DNA of 64,000 bases from Lactuca virosa (lineage: Eukaryota > Streptophyta > Magnoliopsida > Asterales > Asteraceae), in contig CAKMRJ010000001.1 of NCBI GenBank assembly GCA_928212115.1, positions 180,793,466 to 180,857,465 on the forward strand, written 5' to 3'. A program made the translations under genes and the position numbers. Below, in pieces: positions 23,996 to 36,600 of this stretch (positions are counted from its first letter, which is position 1; each line of letters opens with the position of its first letter). The notes beneath the pieces were generated by a model. It worked only from the letters and a program-made list of their open reading frames with translations, was not told the DNA's origin and ran no database searches.

Positions 23996-25198
23996 ATGCC
24001 TCCTCGCAGATCTATCAGACGCACTACTCCGATAACTCTAATACCGCCTCCTTCGCAAATCGATATGGAAGCTATAAACGTTGCAGTGGCTGCGGCTGTG
24101 GCAACAGCCATGGCTCAATATCACCCCATCAGTATTAGCGGAGGTGAAACGCCTACAGATTCTACTCGAGGTGAGGTCCTCGTGCGCTCGAGAGAGTTCT
24201 CCTACAAGGACTTCAACAATTGCCAGCCATTGTCCTTTAATGGGACTGAAGGATTCATTGCCCTTATGCAATGGTTCAAGAAAACAGAGTCGATCTTCGA
24301 AATCTGTTTATGCCCAGAAGGAAGCAAAGTGAAGTTTGCTGCCTGCACCTTCTCTGGCAAGGCCCTAACATGGTGGAACAGCCATTCTAAGTCACTGACT
24401 CTATCAGTGGCAAATTCAATAGGCTGGGAAAACCTAAAAGAGTTAATATGGGAGGAATACTGCCCGTTAGGCGAAATTCAAAAACTGGAACAAGAGCTGT
24501 GAGATCTCATTATGGTCGGCTCAGACATAGTGACCTACACCGACCGGTTCAGCGAACTAGCAGCTCTATGCCCCGGGATGATTACCTCGGAGAGCAAGAA
24601 GATAGAAAGATACAATTGGGGTTTGACTGCTCCGACCCAACCAAATGTGTTGTCTTCTAACCCAGCCACGTTCGATAGTGCTAAACGCCTGGCACAGCGA
24701 CTCATCGACCATGGAGTCCGCCAAGGTGTAAAAGTCCCTATTCCCGAGCCATCGAGGGACGAGGACTATAATCAGAAGTCGGGGAATAAGAGGAAGAAGA
24801 AGCGAACAACACAAGATACCCCGCAAAAGAAACGAGCGAGTACTATATACGCCGCTACGACGCCTATTGCTTCAGCACCTGCCAGTCGATATGCTGGAAA
24901 CCTTACGAAGTGTGGAAAGTGCAACTTTCACCACACCGGAGTATGCCTGGAAATGCAGTGTCTGAACTGCCACAGGAAGGGACACATAGTTCATTTCTGC
25001 AGGGCACCGGCTCAACCGATCTCCCAAGTCCTCAGAGCTGAAGAAAACCAAGCCTGCTATGGCTGTGGTGAGACTGGACATTTTCAGAGGGACTGCCCGA
25101 TACAAAGGAACTCAGGCGCGGATGGATGTATTCGGATGATCACCGCAGGAGAATCTACCCCGGAGTCGTCAACGAGTAGTGGTACGTATTCGAAATAG
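23996..25198 (+). pseudogene. Element A gag, one nonsense codon
   Basis: One frame of 400 codons from ATG 23996 to TAG at 25196, broken only by TGA at 24500-24502, at a place where B has tryptophan (ELWSL). N-terminus: proline/arginine-rich MPPRRSIRRT, then an alanine-rich helix (VAVAAAVATAMAQYH). Gag core about codons 85-260: SYKDFNNCQPLSFNGTEG, QWFKKTESIFEICLCPEGSK, LTWWNSHSKSL, YCPLGEIQKLEQEL and KRLAQRLIDHGVRQG. Zinc knuckles: CGKCNFHHTGVC, CLNCHRKGHIVHFC and CYGCGETGHFQRDC. It ends GTYSK-stop exactly where protease starts in B. Particle protein; nearly intact. Confidence 0.9.
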
Positions 25199-25387
25199 TA
25201 ATTACTTTTAAAATTAAATTATATTCATATAAGATTAAAATTTGGGGATAACACTTAAAAGTAACTATAACAACTCACATGTTGAAATAGGTCACAGTAT
25301 TCAAGAGAACTAAAAGATCCCTTAGAGAAGCTATTATGGCTTACCATATACATCAGGGTTGTGCACAACTAAGATGTTGCAGACTTA

Positions 25388-25456
25388 GAGTGAGTGACTC
25401 CGCTTAGGTCCCCATTCCTTAATTGGTTGAGGATTTGAGGCAGAGTTACTCAGTCG
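25388..25456 (+). repeat. Hairpin module (A, post-gag copy 1)
   Basis: Arms GAGTGACTC (25392-25400) and GAGTTACTC (25443-25451), 8 of 9 pairs. The core is diverged (TTAATTGGTTGAGG). Confidence 0.65.
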
Positions 25457-26097
25457 ACTACCTTGTTCATCTTAAATATTCATAACTTATATATGGTAGA
25501 CGATTGTAGTGGTACCAAAGAGGATTATGATATAAAGTATCCCCGCCAGTTAGTAGAGCACTTTTCTTTGTATGTATGCGCACATAGTGGTACGATACGT
25601 AGGAGTGTTAACTTCAAAGAGAAAACAGGAAACACGGGAACATTTACAAGGGTACATTGTCGAACATACTAGGAGTACAATATCGAACATACAAGGGATA
25701 CATCGTCGTATATCATACATTTCTTTCATTTGGCCAAAACTTAGTTCGGTAAAGAGTCCGTTGCTTTCAGTCGTCATTAGTTGGCGTGGTCCTCACCATA
25801 CTAAGTTCATATGTTTCTATCGCCTCGATCGGCAAGTTCTCGAAACATTTTTGTCATTCGTATCGAAGGTCCGACCTAAACCTAAATTTTATCTTTCGTA
25901 TTCTAAACCCCCGAAATACTCGTGCGAAGAGTACTTTGCCCTCCGAAGCCTTATCGTCAGACGTCCGCAGACCGTCACGAAATACCACTCGTCCAGCAGA
26001 CCAAGTTCGAGCACAGAGGCTAAGGACGAATACAGCCCACCTATTACTATTCAGTGTATACGCGAGGGTGGTATATGATTATGATTATGCAAATTTA

Positions 26098-26165
26098 GTA
26101 TGTGTGTTTCCGCCCTATCTCCTGTTCCTTGTTTGGTTGTGGACCTGGGGCAGAGTCACACATCC
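26098..26165 (+). repeat. Hairpin module (A, post-gag copy 2)
   Basis: Best-formed copy: ATGTGTG (26100-26106) and CACACAT (26157-26163), with inner TCCGCCC against GGGGCAGA, and core CTCCTGTTCCTTGTTTGGTT. Confidence 0.85.
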
Positions 26166-26552
26166 GACCGTCTTACTAACCCTAATTATATACGACTTGT
26201 ATACACGAGGTAGTGATAGATGGACCAAGTACGAATCCTATCATGAATAGAAGGGCAAAGTTGCCAAGTCTACGAGTGGGTATTCTGCCAATCAGAAGAG
26301 CGCAACCCTAGTAGTAATGCCAAGAAAGCTAATTTCGGGAAGAAATTCCTTCTAATAGGGGGATGATGTGACAACCCGAAATTTCCATTTTGTACAACCA
26401 TTCACTACAATAGAAGTCATAACTGTTTCTGCTAACTTTCAAGATTTTAGGAATCAGTTTGAGTGTTTTAAAGTTAGTACTTCAAGAGATAACTGGAGAG
26501 AGGATGCCCTAGGGTTTATTGTGCAACAATAAAGTCCCAAAACTCCAAGAGC

Positions 26553-27370
26553 TTGGAGTTTACGGCCTAAACATGGTGTTTACGGCCGTAAACCCCAAGG
26601 GGTATAAATATGACACTTAGTCATTTTATACACTTTTTCACCTTTTCAAGACTAGAACTCAAGATCCTCTCAAGTATCATCCGGTTTTTCTTCTTGATCT
26701 TCAACTTTGTAAGTGTTTCTTGCCCTAATAAGTTGATATCTTACTTAATCTAGTGATCTTACATGATTCCATCTGTGAAATCATTCCATTTGTGTAGATC
26801 TTCAAGTGTTGTTAGTTTCACCAAGAACACCAAGAACACACACTAGTGTTCTTGGACTTTTAACACCCTTTCAAGCTTCGATACAGTAAGTACTCTTACC
26901 TTGGCTTGTTAAAAGGCTTGTTATAGTTCTTAATCATCTAGAAAACACAAAGAACACAAGATCAAAGGGAGTTTACGACTATAAACTCCCAAGACCGTAA
27001 ACCCCATTTTGGTGGCCATTAGGGCCATAAACCCTATAGGATGCAAGGCAAGTGACCCAGAACCCATCCTTGAAGTGCTTAGGACCTTAAACATCAAAAA
27101 GACCATGAACCATTAGAGTTTACGGCCGTAAACACATGGAGAAATGGTCCATGGGCCAAAAAATCCCTAAAGGGGTGAAATGATGCCACAATCACTTCCT
27201 AAGGCTTAGACTTGAAGTAGGAATGCTTCATTATGAATTTTAGGACTTCAAATCACAAAATGGGGGAGTTACCATGAGTTTACGGCCGTAAACTCATGGG
27301 TTTACGACCGTAAACTCCAAGGGAGTTGGTCCCAAAACCGTAAACTCCAAAAGAGTTTACCCTTGGACCC
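26553..27370. repeat. TTTACGGCCGTAAA palindrome cluster in A 3' LTR
   Basis: Same cluster as in the 5' LTR, including GAGTTTACGGCCGTAAACTC at about 27276 and AGTTTACGGCCGTAAAC at 27117. Some sites decayed independently of the 5' copy (for example 26970 reads GTTTACGACTATAAAC). Confidence 0.85.
26602..26611 (+). promoter_or_regulatory. TATA box of A-family LTR
   Basis: GGTATAAATATGAC, identical in the 5' LTR and present in B (about 56218). Two palindromes lie just upstream and several downstream. Confidence 0.6.
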
Positions 27371-28597
27371 TAAACTCAAATGCAAGGCCCTACAACCCCT
27401 AGATGCAATCCTTAGTACTTATAACACTTAATCAAGGTGTTTCCTAACTCTCGGAAGGTGTTTCCTTTCATATAGTTGTCTGTGAACACTATATTCATGT
27501 CAGTATGGGTCCTTATATGTCATTTAGGACTTATTGTGTCTCGGGACTTCATTCGTGGAACTTGTCATCCTTACACGCATACCCGTTTGAATCACCCACA
27601 TCAGGTGAGTTCATACCCCAAAATGAATCTTTTATACTGTTTTAACTGTTTAAGGGGGGGAATACAAGTTGAACACAATGATAATTGTGTAAATGTTTGT
27701 TATAAACATCTTTCAAAATGTTACTTATGTTATTTATATGTTTTCAAAACATTTCAAACACTCTTTTAAAGTTATTTTACTTTTTAGTTATACAAAACTC
27801 TGTTTTTAAAGTACAAGCATAACTTGGTAGATAAACGAGTGTTTTCAGTAACAGTCCAAGTAGAACATTAGTAAACTATAATAGGTATAGTTTAGGAGAA
27901 TGCTATTCATTACTTCTAGTACAATGAAGCACACAAAGAGTCAGTGCTTACATGAATCAAACAATACCATACATAACATATAGTGAAGAGAATCAAACAA
28001 TACCATATAGAGAGAACGTACAAGATACAGTACAAAACAGACAAGTTAGGTTGCTATAGCATGAGAACACACATACAGGATCTAATTATACCAATGAATC
28101 ACTAACTCATTGTTTTAAACAAAAGGTGTTAGTTATATTGGGTATACATGATCATATACTTTAATGTGAATTGCATGGCTTGCAAGAATTTGCAGAGGTC
28201 GTGTTTAGTTCCCCTAATCTCCTGACAGGGAGAGCGTATAGTAAGGGTTCTAGCCTTCACATTATAACCGCAATAAAACAAATATGTTTTTAGGTTAATA
28301 GTACATCCGCATGTCATTATAAACGACAACTGTGTACTTACACTTCCCTTTCTTTCAAAAAGTGACGGTACCACTTGAAAGTCCAATTCAAACTATTTTC
28401 GAGTCAAGATAGTTATAAACTAGGGAAAATATACATTCTTACAATCGACAAACGGAACAGTCGGGTCTAGCACATAACAGAAGATGCCTTGGTAGAAGGA
28501 TACAAGTAAAAGATAAGACCATAATGGTAGTCTTATGATTCCTTAATGTATACATAACAGGATATATATATACCAATAGGGTCCGACAGGTAATAGG

Positions 28598-28670
28598 ATG
28601 TGCGCTCTCCGCTTCATTTCGTGTTCCTTGTTTGGTTGTGGGCTTGGAACGAATTCACCCAATCTATTTT
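28598..28670 (+). repeat. Hairpin module (A 3' LTR, copy 1)
   Basis: Core GTGTTCCTTGTTTGGTTGTG; arms decayed. Confidence 0.65.
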
Positions 28671-28944
28671 CTACCTGATCCTATATATATGTATGCTTAG
28701 TATACATCAAGTCATCATAAGGGTACCAGGTATGGGTCAGGTTATAGAACACAGAGTCAAAGCACAGTTTTCTAGTACAAAACATACTTTCAGTACTTTT
28801 GGTATACAAAACTAGAAACTTCCCGGTAAAGGGTTTATTCCATTTTATTAGACCAGTACAATTTAAAAGACCTTAGGTGAGTAACTCTATAATACCTTAG
28901 TTTATACATCATGTTTATATATAAAACAAATACCTAGTAGGTAG

Positions 28945-29020
28945 TTGGATGTGTGCTTTCCGCCTTACCTCCTGTTCCTTGTTTGGTTGTGGGCTTAGGG
29001 CAGATTCACTCAATTAACTT
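28945..29020 (+). repeat. Hairpin module (A 3' LTR, copy 2)
   Basis: TTCCGCC...GGGCAGA inner stem and core CTCCTGTTCCTTGTTTGGTT; outer arms partly paired. Confidence 0.7.
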
Positions 29021-29217
29021 TCTATCCGATATTAGATTGTTTATATCAGTATAAACTAAGCTATTATAAAAGTAGTCACTGTGGTCACCTTTTTATTATA
29101 AGAAATAAGGGTTTTCTTAAAGAACTTTTCATTAGATACAAAGGAACCATCACAACTAACTCCATGAGTAACAAGTGAATACACTAGGGTTATATATGAC
29201 GACGATCTAACAAACAA

Positions 29218-29295
29218 TGGGATGTGTGCTAGCCGCCTTAATTTCTGTTCCTCGTTTGGTTGTGAGGTTGAGGCAGATGCGCACAATCGATTATT
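29218..29295 (+). repeat. Hairpin module (A 3' LTR, copy 3)
   Basis: TGTGTGC (29223-29229) and GCGCACA (29279-29285), six of seven pairs, with CCGCCTT/GAGGCAG inside. Confidence 0.75.
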
Positions 29296-29800
29296 TGTTT
29301 ACTCTGAGTCTTATATAACTTGTACCCACTTAGTACCCATAGAATGGGTTGTAGTGTCATTTTACTTAAACTTCCATCAAAGTAGGAAATATATGATTTT
29401 CTAGAGGAACAGGCGAACTTTTCACAACAGAACTTACAACTTACACCATTTTTACATATACATTTAACAACACTTTACAATTTACTTACATCACTAAACT
29501 CTTATGAACTCACCAGCTTAATTGCTGATCAACTCTTTCAAATAACTTGTATTCTCAGGAGACTATTAGACAGGTGCTCGTGTTGGGGATTCAGAAGATG
29601 AAGCATTATAGCTTCAAGTCTTGTTTTGTTATTTGTGTATGAATTCTATGTTTTGTGAGCACACACATTGTAAACACTTTCTTTCGAAATGAAATGGTTG
29701 TTCATTACTTGCTTACCATATACATATCTCGTGATACTAAACATGACGTCCTCCACCCCTGAACTATTCCGCAGTTCCGGTTTTGGGGTGCAACAGGGCC

Positions 29801-31072
29801 TGCCATGGCTTCCGCATAGCTGTTAGGTTCATCCAGACTTACCAGTGTCTCATCATTGATAAGTATCTTACCTTCCGCAGTAATATGGAAACCATAGTAG
29901 TGCTCAGGTGCATTCCTAACCTATGTGGAACGCCTCAGAGGTACATACTCATCAATTGGATCAACAGGAGTTTCCTCCTCAAGTTGATTGCTAGGGTTTG
30001 AGGTTCCTTCATCACTTGACTCTTGAATTTCTTCAAGGTCAATTTGCCTCCCACTGTTTCCTTGGCTTATGAACTCTCTATCTCGAAATACAACCCTCCT
30101 TGCTACAAAGACCACATTCTCACTAGGTCTGTAGAAGAGGTAACCAAAGGATTTCTATGGGTAGCCGATGAAAATACACCTTTTCACTTCGAGGTTCGAG
30201 CTTATCGTGAGTGTCACGTCTCACGAAAGCTTCGCAACCCCAAATCTTGATGTGGGCTAGATTAGGAACTTTTCCAGTCCACATCTCGTGAGGTGTTTTG
30301 GCAACCTTCTTTGTAGGGACCAAATTAAGGATATGGGCGGCAGTCTCTAAGGCATACCCCTAGAATGAGATTGTAGTGAAGCTCGACTCATCATGGAATG
30401 AACCATGTCCAACACGGTTCGATTACCCCTCTCAGCTACACCATTCAACTGTGGTGTCCTGCGAGGTGTCAATTGTGAGACTACCCTACATTCCCTAAGG
30501 TAGTCGAGGAACTCTGTACTAAGATACTCACCACCACGATCAGATCGAAGCATCTTAATGTTCCTGCCCAATTAATTCTCGACTTCCTGTTTAAACTCTT
30601 TAAACCTTTCGAAAGTCTCTGACTTATGCTTGATTAAGTAGACATATCCATATCTACTATAATCATCCGTAAAAGTCACATAATAACGATTAGCATCCCT
30701 TGTGGCAGTTTCGAAGGGTCCACACACATCCGTATGCACTAGATCCAACAAACCTTCACCCCTAGCATAGGAACCTGTGAAGGGTGACTTTGTCATTTTT
30801 CCAAGTAAGCATGATTCACAACTATCATCTGACTTTAGGTCAAATGACTCCAAGACTCCATTCTTTTGGAGTTGGCCTATGCGTTTCTTGCTTACGTGTC
30901 CAAGACGACAATGCTATAACGATGCTTTATCCAACTTATTATCATTAGTAGAATCAATACACAACACATTATTTCCTAAGTTATCTACAACAGACACAGC
31001 TTCATACACACCATCACAAGGTAATGCTTTAAAATAAAACACATTATCAAAGAAAGCATTTATTCCACCAAC
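29801..31072 (-). pseudogene. C1 copia integrase and linker remnant
   Basis: Minus strand from 31072: a pre-integrase part (DNVFYFKALPCDG, HCRLGHVSKKRIGQLQK preceded by a stop), CC of the HHCC finger (CESCLLGKM, about 30810), core with catalytic residues HTDVCGPF (D), TFTDDYSRYGYVYL (D) and SDRGGEYLSTEF (E), then TPHEMWTGKVPNLAHIKIWG and the acidic linker ESSDEGTSNPSNQLEEETP toward RT. Stops near 30571, 30345 and 30120 split it. Integrase joined the copied DNA to the chromosome. The reading continues into the RT part across element A, with the GGGCC duplication at the join. Confidence 0.9.
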
Positions 31073-31847
31073 TGTTGGGTTTTGAGCATTCTAACACTCC
31101 TAAGTGTACATGCAACCCTAAATACCTTGGGTATATGTTTTCTCTATTATACATGCAAATATGAATATTCCAAGGTATTACCCTAACTAGCATACAAAAA
31201 CATCGATACTTGGGTAATAAACTAGATAGAAATACATACCTTGTTGATGTAGCTTGACTCCATGTAGCTCGAGAGACTAGTTCCCCAAGTGCGACACCTC
31301 AAATGGTCCACACAACATCCCCAACACATGGAATAACCATGAGAAGAAGACACTCATGCTCAAATCGGCTAGCCCTCATATATGTATCACTAGTGCCAAT
31401 TTCTTGAGCTAAAGGGGTCCTTATATAGTGTGCACATTAGGGTTACACCAGGTAACCCATGACATTACCCATTCCTTATGCTCCATGGGTTTTAACCTCC
31501 ACGGAGTATCCATGGATCACCACATGGGTTAAATCCAACATAAGGAATCATGGATCATAAGCCCACATATATAAGAGTGAATGATTTACACAATCAATCC
31601 CCATATATTTAATTAGTCTCCTTTTGATCACTAAATTAAGTCCAAATTAATTCTCGATCAATACTTATTAAATAACATGATTTCATATTAATATATTAGA
31701 ACTTATAATATATTAATATGTCAGAAAATGTCTTCTCCTCAAAAACGGTCTATCCAAATGTTCCGATGCCATGCAACCCAAATGGACCATGCCAATCGTG
31801 TCAAGTATATACCAAATATAGTTATGGACTTAGACACTAATCCAACA
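31073..31847 (-). repeat. 3' LTR of D (775 bp)
   Basis: TGTTGGGTTTTGAGCATTC to CACTAATCCAACA, followed by CTCCCACTTGG (minus: CCAAGTGGGAG, the polypurine tract). Confidence 0.9.
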
Positions 31848-34800
31848 GTCTCCCACTTGGATAAATCTAAAACTATTATTGCATATGACTTCAAAACCCG
31901 ACTAGCAATCGTAGCTCTTAAAAGCTGCTACCGTCGAACTCTGAACAAATCATTGACGTGTCCATCAGATAAGGGATCATATATTCCTCCATTCTAGATA
32001 TCATATTGACTGAGATATGGATTAAAATCATTCTCTTTGTCCATTTGTTGTTTCCCGATTTCCGATTTATGATGACTGACTGATTGAACAGATCAAATCA
32101 GTCCTGGCTTGGCCAAGCAGTCACATGTGTCATCACTAAATCATCGAGGGGCCCACAGATATCGCTTTTATCCTGAAGGTAAAAGGAATGGATAAACTTC
32201 GACTCATATGGCTTGTTCTACTACTTGTTGAATCATATACAAAGGTACGTTTTATAACATCGAGTTACCAATGCGTTTTCGTGCAATCAATGTACAACCA
32301 ACTCATACTAACAACTCATATCTCTAGGTTTGAAGAATATAAGATATTATCGTCTCATGATCACTCGTGATAAAATCCATGAAGTGATTCCAATGAGCGT
32401 GGGTTGAATCCAATACTCAGAACTTATGAGTACTCATGAATGTTGTAGCACCGCTTGCTATGTCCCATACCTTGGACATCTACAATCCTGCTTCATGACA
32501 GTCTTGATTCATATCTACTTCCAACATATGACCGACTGTGGATAGTTTGAATAACTTAGTCATTCAGGAAGAACGACCTAGTTATTCTGGAAGTCAAAAC
32601 ATGCAAAGTGAAACACAAGATTAATCGAATACAATATGGTCTCAGAACTTATGAATATAAATAAAAACACATTTTATTTATCAGCATATTGATTACACAT
32701 TATTCATTGCATACTGTTTCAAACTATCAACTTTATACTTGAATTAAAACAATAGTTGTCCCATGCTCCAAGCATGTACACTATGTTTTCTAAACACTAG
32801 TCATGCCATACACCAAGTATGCACACTATGTTTGTCTAAACATTAGTTATGCCATACACCAAGTATGCATACTAAGTTTGTCTATGATCTTTACTTTGTG
32901 AAATAGATCCATTGAACATAATTCCAATGATTCTCATTTCACAATCCCAAATCCTTATCGCAAATACAAGAATTCCAAATTCCTTCCAAAATCACCTAAA
33001 TCTTTTAGATTCTAAACTTATATTCATTCATCCTCTTGTAATGATTATGCACAAAGAAACAAAGACTTGTCAACAGACATTACAGAGTATTCCAGTGTAG
33101 ATAATTCCATGGAAACGAAGTCTCAAATTCAAAGTACATTGCTTTGAACATCCTGCATGCATTAAGTTTCCTAATCTTACACAGATTTAATGAATAACTT
33201 CCACCTATGGGAACATTTCCATATTCCCATTTTGACTATCATACCTGAACAAGAGTTGCCTCTTTTTCAGAATATGTCAATACGGTCCATCCAAAATTAA
33301 CACTATACTTCCGACTGTCCATGAGCAACCAATCTTTGGAAAACCTTAGATTGTCCTCGAAAATCATGTAATCATTTTAGTCATATCCAATTCTAGATTT
33401 TTCCCCCTTAATGCCTAGAGAATTTGGAAAATTTAGAAAGGATGAATATTATAGCACATGCAATCGATCCTATATCTGAAGCATATGGGACACGATTCAT
33501 GATGTCTCACATAAAGACATGATACTAGACCAGTCTTTTTGCTATAATATTTCTATGTCTATTTGCCAAGTTCTCATAATTCAGATTAAGAAAAGGGATG
33601 TTGTAATCATAATCGAATTTTAGAACACAAATAATGGACTATATATAGAATTTCCTTATGTTGAGCCATTCCAACACAAAATTCATAGATACCCTTGACT
33701 AAAGATGATTAAAACCTCAATCTATGCTTTTAGAATTGAAGTGAAGTATAATTTACTCTCCCTTAACTATAGCAAAACATCTTTTTCTCAATTGAAACCT
33801 TTTGTTTTCTATAATTAACATTGCTAACTTGCACCACTTATTATAATTATCATGCTCCCACTAACATGAAAATTATTAGCATAACACTTATGCTCCCACT
33901 AGCTTTGACATGTACTCAGAAATCAGCTGGACTTCTAGAAATCAATACTTTATTGACTTTCTTACCAAAGTTCAGACTTCTGGTACGAAATGCTTTGATA
34001 AAAGTTTATCAAGATCATACACCTTTCCTTAGATAGCACACATGTGTGTCTAAACAATTTCAGAACTATGAAAAGGGATGTTGTAATCATAGTCTCAATT
34101 GTTCAGACCTTTACCATTCCTCACAAGTCCATGTTAGTGTGCCGGTTAACCACACACACTCCACTAACGACTTTGAGAATGCAAATATCACAACTGTTAT
34201 CTACTTAAAATCTACTTAGTGAAAGTGTTTCCTCACCATCATTTTCATGAATCGAAGAGAAACCTTATGACACTTAGATTGTTTATGGTGGTAAGTGTTC
34301 TTATCCAAACTCATATGGACTGAACTCAATCATACTTTCTTGCCACCTGGCTGTACAAGTGTCTGCCATTGCTTCCAAGTTGTTATGCAACCTATTGAGA
34401 ACTCTCAGAACTCATATGCAAAGCCAACTTTAGCTGGAATGGGCACAGAAATAGGAATATGTCAACAAGAGAGGTTATAAAGCTCAAGTCGTGTGCTAGA
34501 GATAAACTACAGGTTTTTACTCTTGATTAGATCATGAAGCTTTTTCAAGATCTTTCAGACTGCCACTGTCCTCTTGACATATAAGACTCACTTGCCAAAT
34601 ATTCAAGAGATAGTGCGGATTCTTTATCAAGACAAACACTTCACACAATTGGCCTTAGTTGGTCTTTGTTTTATCCAAAACTTCACAACTTACCAATTTC
34701 AAATGTACAAGAGTAGGACACTTTTACTCTTACATTTGACAAGTGTTATAAACCTTTCTTTAAGATATGTCACTCAAGTGAGTATGACTCTAAGAATTGT

Positions 34801-35879
34801 TTTGGAACGAGGTATGATTCATCTTTTGATTTAACCAATTCAACAATTCACGATTCCTCTTCTTAGTCAAAAAAATGCACTAAGATGTCCTTAGAGAATC
34901 AATTATGATATGGTTTCATAATCACTAAGATAATCACAAAACACGATACTAAAGTACTCTCCTATCTTTTCAGATTGGAGAAACTTTTATCTTTCTGCAA
35001 AATTTGATTCTTCTCATTCGTTCTGCCTTGTATCGAAACATTTCCAATGTTTCAGAATTATACTTAAACTTGTAAGTATAACCATATTTACTAAACGTTA
35101 GTAAATCATGACGAATAATCTTATCCATCTTTGTGGTTGACTTGATCAGTGCACAAGAATGTGTACTCGATCCCTTAGTCCTTCACTTGACTCACATATA
35201 CATGTGAACAAGGAATTAATCTTAATTTTCCAAAGATGAAAAATTCTCATTCATCATACTATACAACTTGCATGATTTCCAAGTTTCTATCCAACTGAAA
35301 CCTTGGGTGATGAGAATCTTTCCTTATTGGTAAATTATAACACTACCACAAATGAAAGAATCAAGTCCATTTTTCCAATATTGCTATCAATGGAATCATG
35401 TAAACAACCATTTTCCACAAATGCCACTGTAAGGATATTTAAAATAAATATAAAATCAAAACCTTTTTATTTTATTTTAAAACTTTGCGGAAAAAATTAA
35501 CAACCATTTTCCACAAATGCCACTGTAAGGATATTTAAAATAAATATAAAATTAAAACCTTTTTCTTTTATTTTAAAACTTTGCGGAAAAAATTTATCCT
35601 TACAGTGCAAATGCATATGAAAAACTTGTTATTATCTATTCCTAAGCAATATATCATAACTCCTAAGCAACAGCTCAAAATTCCGATCACCGAACCTTGC
35701 GATCGAAATCCATCTTCGCGATCAGAATCAGCATATACTTCCTTTAAGTTTCTTCACTTTTCTTTGATTCTTAAAACGTCAACATGTGACGCAGTCACAT
35801 CATGTAATAAGAATATCATAATAGAAACTTAACAGAGTTAGATAGTGGACTTTACCTGAAGTAGAGTCAAACTTCTTGA
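31848..35879 (-). other. D internal region: decayed copia pol
   Basis: Minus strand. Patches match C1 RT/RNase H at DNA level: TGCTCCCACTAGCTTTGACAT (33890) against C1 20514, and GATCCTATATCTGAAGCATA (33466) against C1 20160. No frame longer than about 85 codons and none in the correct strand and frame. Contains a 96-bp tandem duplication (35404-35594) and one GTGCCGGTTAACCACAC site (34137). The same decayed region is shared with E. Confidence 0.7.
35404..35594. repeat. 96-bp tandem duplication in D
   Basis: Two near-identical units starting CAACCATTTTCCACAAATGC at 35405 and 35501, differing by a few bases. Confidence 0.9.
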
Positions 35880-36600
35880 CTTGATCAACCTTATGATCTT
35901 TCAGGTAAATAGGCAATTTTATAACCAATGCCCCTTCCTTTGGCAATATAAACATATGGACTCTATGGAAATGGTACATGGGACTATCATAGACTTAGTA
36001 TTTCTCTTTTTCTGGATATCCAATGTTACCATTGTGAATGTCCATTTAAGGTTTGGGAAGTTGATCTTCTTAATCAAACTTGCTTTACTAGTCCTCCAAA
36101 TCATTGCTGATACAGCAGCACCAAACAAATAGATAGGATCATTTAAGGGTCATGTCATATTCTGTTTCATAGTAGTCCCAAAGGAACTCACCATGTGACT
36201 TAGAAAGTGATTGAACATCCAACTTTCTTAAGACTTTGACACCAACTCTCCCGGCTTGTCAATATGTGACTTCATTTCCAAGATGCGATCACACATAGAC
36301 CTTGTTTCCCAATAGGGCTTGAGTGACCTTGAACTTGTGGGTTAGGGAGAATAATTAGAGGAGGTGGAGGAAGTGAAGTTCCAAGAGATTTGGGAAGATC
36401 ATAGATGTCTGAACTAGACATCTTTTGGGAGATATTCAAGATAGTTGATCTAAAGTCCTTAATATAACACTCAATATGAGATAATAAGGTTAGGACCCAA
36501 TACAATACTTTTATATCTTGGAAGAGGGATGTCGTAACCCAAGCTATAAAATATTTCAAGGTAGGCGAATGACGATTCACCAATTTCCACCATGAAAACG
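35880..36600 (-). pseudogene. D copia gag remnant
   Basis: Minus-strand fragments SSSDIYDLPKSLGTSLPPPP (about 36420) and a knuckle-like ICLYCQRKGHW (about 35940) match the intact gag of E (48524-49246). Internal deletions and frameshifts remove most of the capsid core. The splice-donor-like site at the end of the E gag is changed here (CAGGTAAAG). Confidence 0.75.

Larger units (their letters stand above)
25199..26366 (+). other. Post-gag non-coding region of A with polypurine tract
   Basis: Takes the place of pol. Two hairpin modules (25388-25456 and 26098-26165) and a polypurine tract AATAGGGGGATGA (26354-26366) next to the 3' LTR. Overlapping frames at 25572-26250 lack any family motif and are not called. 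Collinear with 12251-13399 of G. Confidence 0.8.
27605..29558 (+). other. Predicted leader intron in A 3' LTR
   Basis: Donor CACATCAG|GTGAGTTCA at 27605, G-tract AAGGGGGGGAAT at about 27652, branch-like GCTGATCAACTC, acceptor ACTTGTATTCTCAG|G ending at 29558. 1954 nt, holding all three hairpin modules of the LTR. The donor is missing from the 5' LTR of this same element. Confidence 0.5.
21051..29795 (+). mobile_element. Element A: gag-only Ty3/gypsy element
   Basis: 8745 bp, plus strand, with GGGCC target duplication, TG...CA ends, a 5' LTR of 1789 bp, primer site, leader, gag (one stop), a non-coding post-gag region, polypurine tract and a 3' LTR of 3429 bp. The LTRs differ in length because the 5' copy lacks two segments of the 3' copy. 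No protease, RT or integrase, so it needed proteins from a relative such as B. In the first ~340 aligned LTR bases I count about 10 mismatches (about 3%), younger than its host-level element G, as nesting requires. Confidence 0.9.
26367..29795 (+). repeat. 3' LTR of A, full length (3429 bp)
   Basis: TGTGACAACCCG to GGGTGCAACA. Order: TATA box (26602), TTTACGGCCGTAAA cluster (26553-27370), predicted donor (27605), G-tract (27653), three hairpin modules, predicted acceptor (29558), and the GC-rich end with TTCCGGTTTTGGGGTG. Length agrees with the reassembled A' LTR (about 3442 bp). Confidence 0.9.
17899..31072 (-). mobile_element. Element C1: Ty1/copia element, split by A, cut by D
   Basis: Minus strand: 3' LTR (17899-18663), 3' non-coding region, RNase H and RT (about 19510-21050), a nested element A (21051-29795), then the integrase end and core (29801-31072), where D interrupts. 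Order integrase, RT, RNase H is the copia order. The sequence flanking A rejoins at GGGCC in coding sense. The gag end and 5' LTR are beyond the window. It shares LTR and 3' region with D and E and is the nearest thing here to their pol-bearing parent. Confidence 0.85.

Noticed and set aside
25572..26250. Overlapping frames of 154 and 168 codons after the A gag
   Set aside because: No similarity to protease, RT or any family I know; collinear non-coding DNA in G has no such frame, and the region contains a hairpin module.
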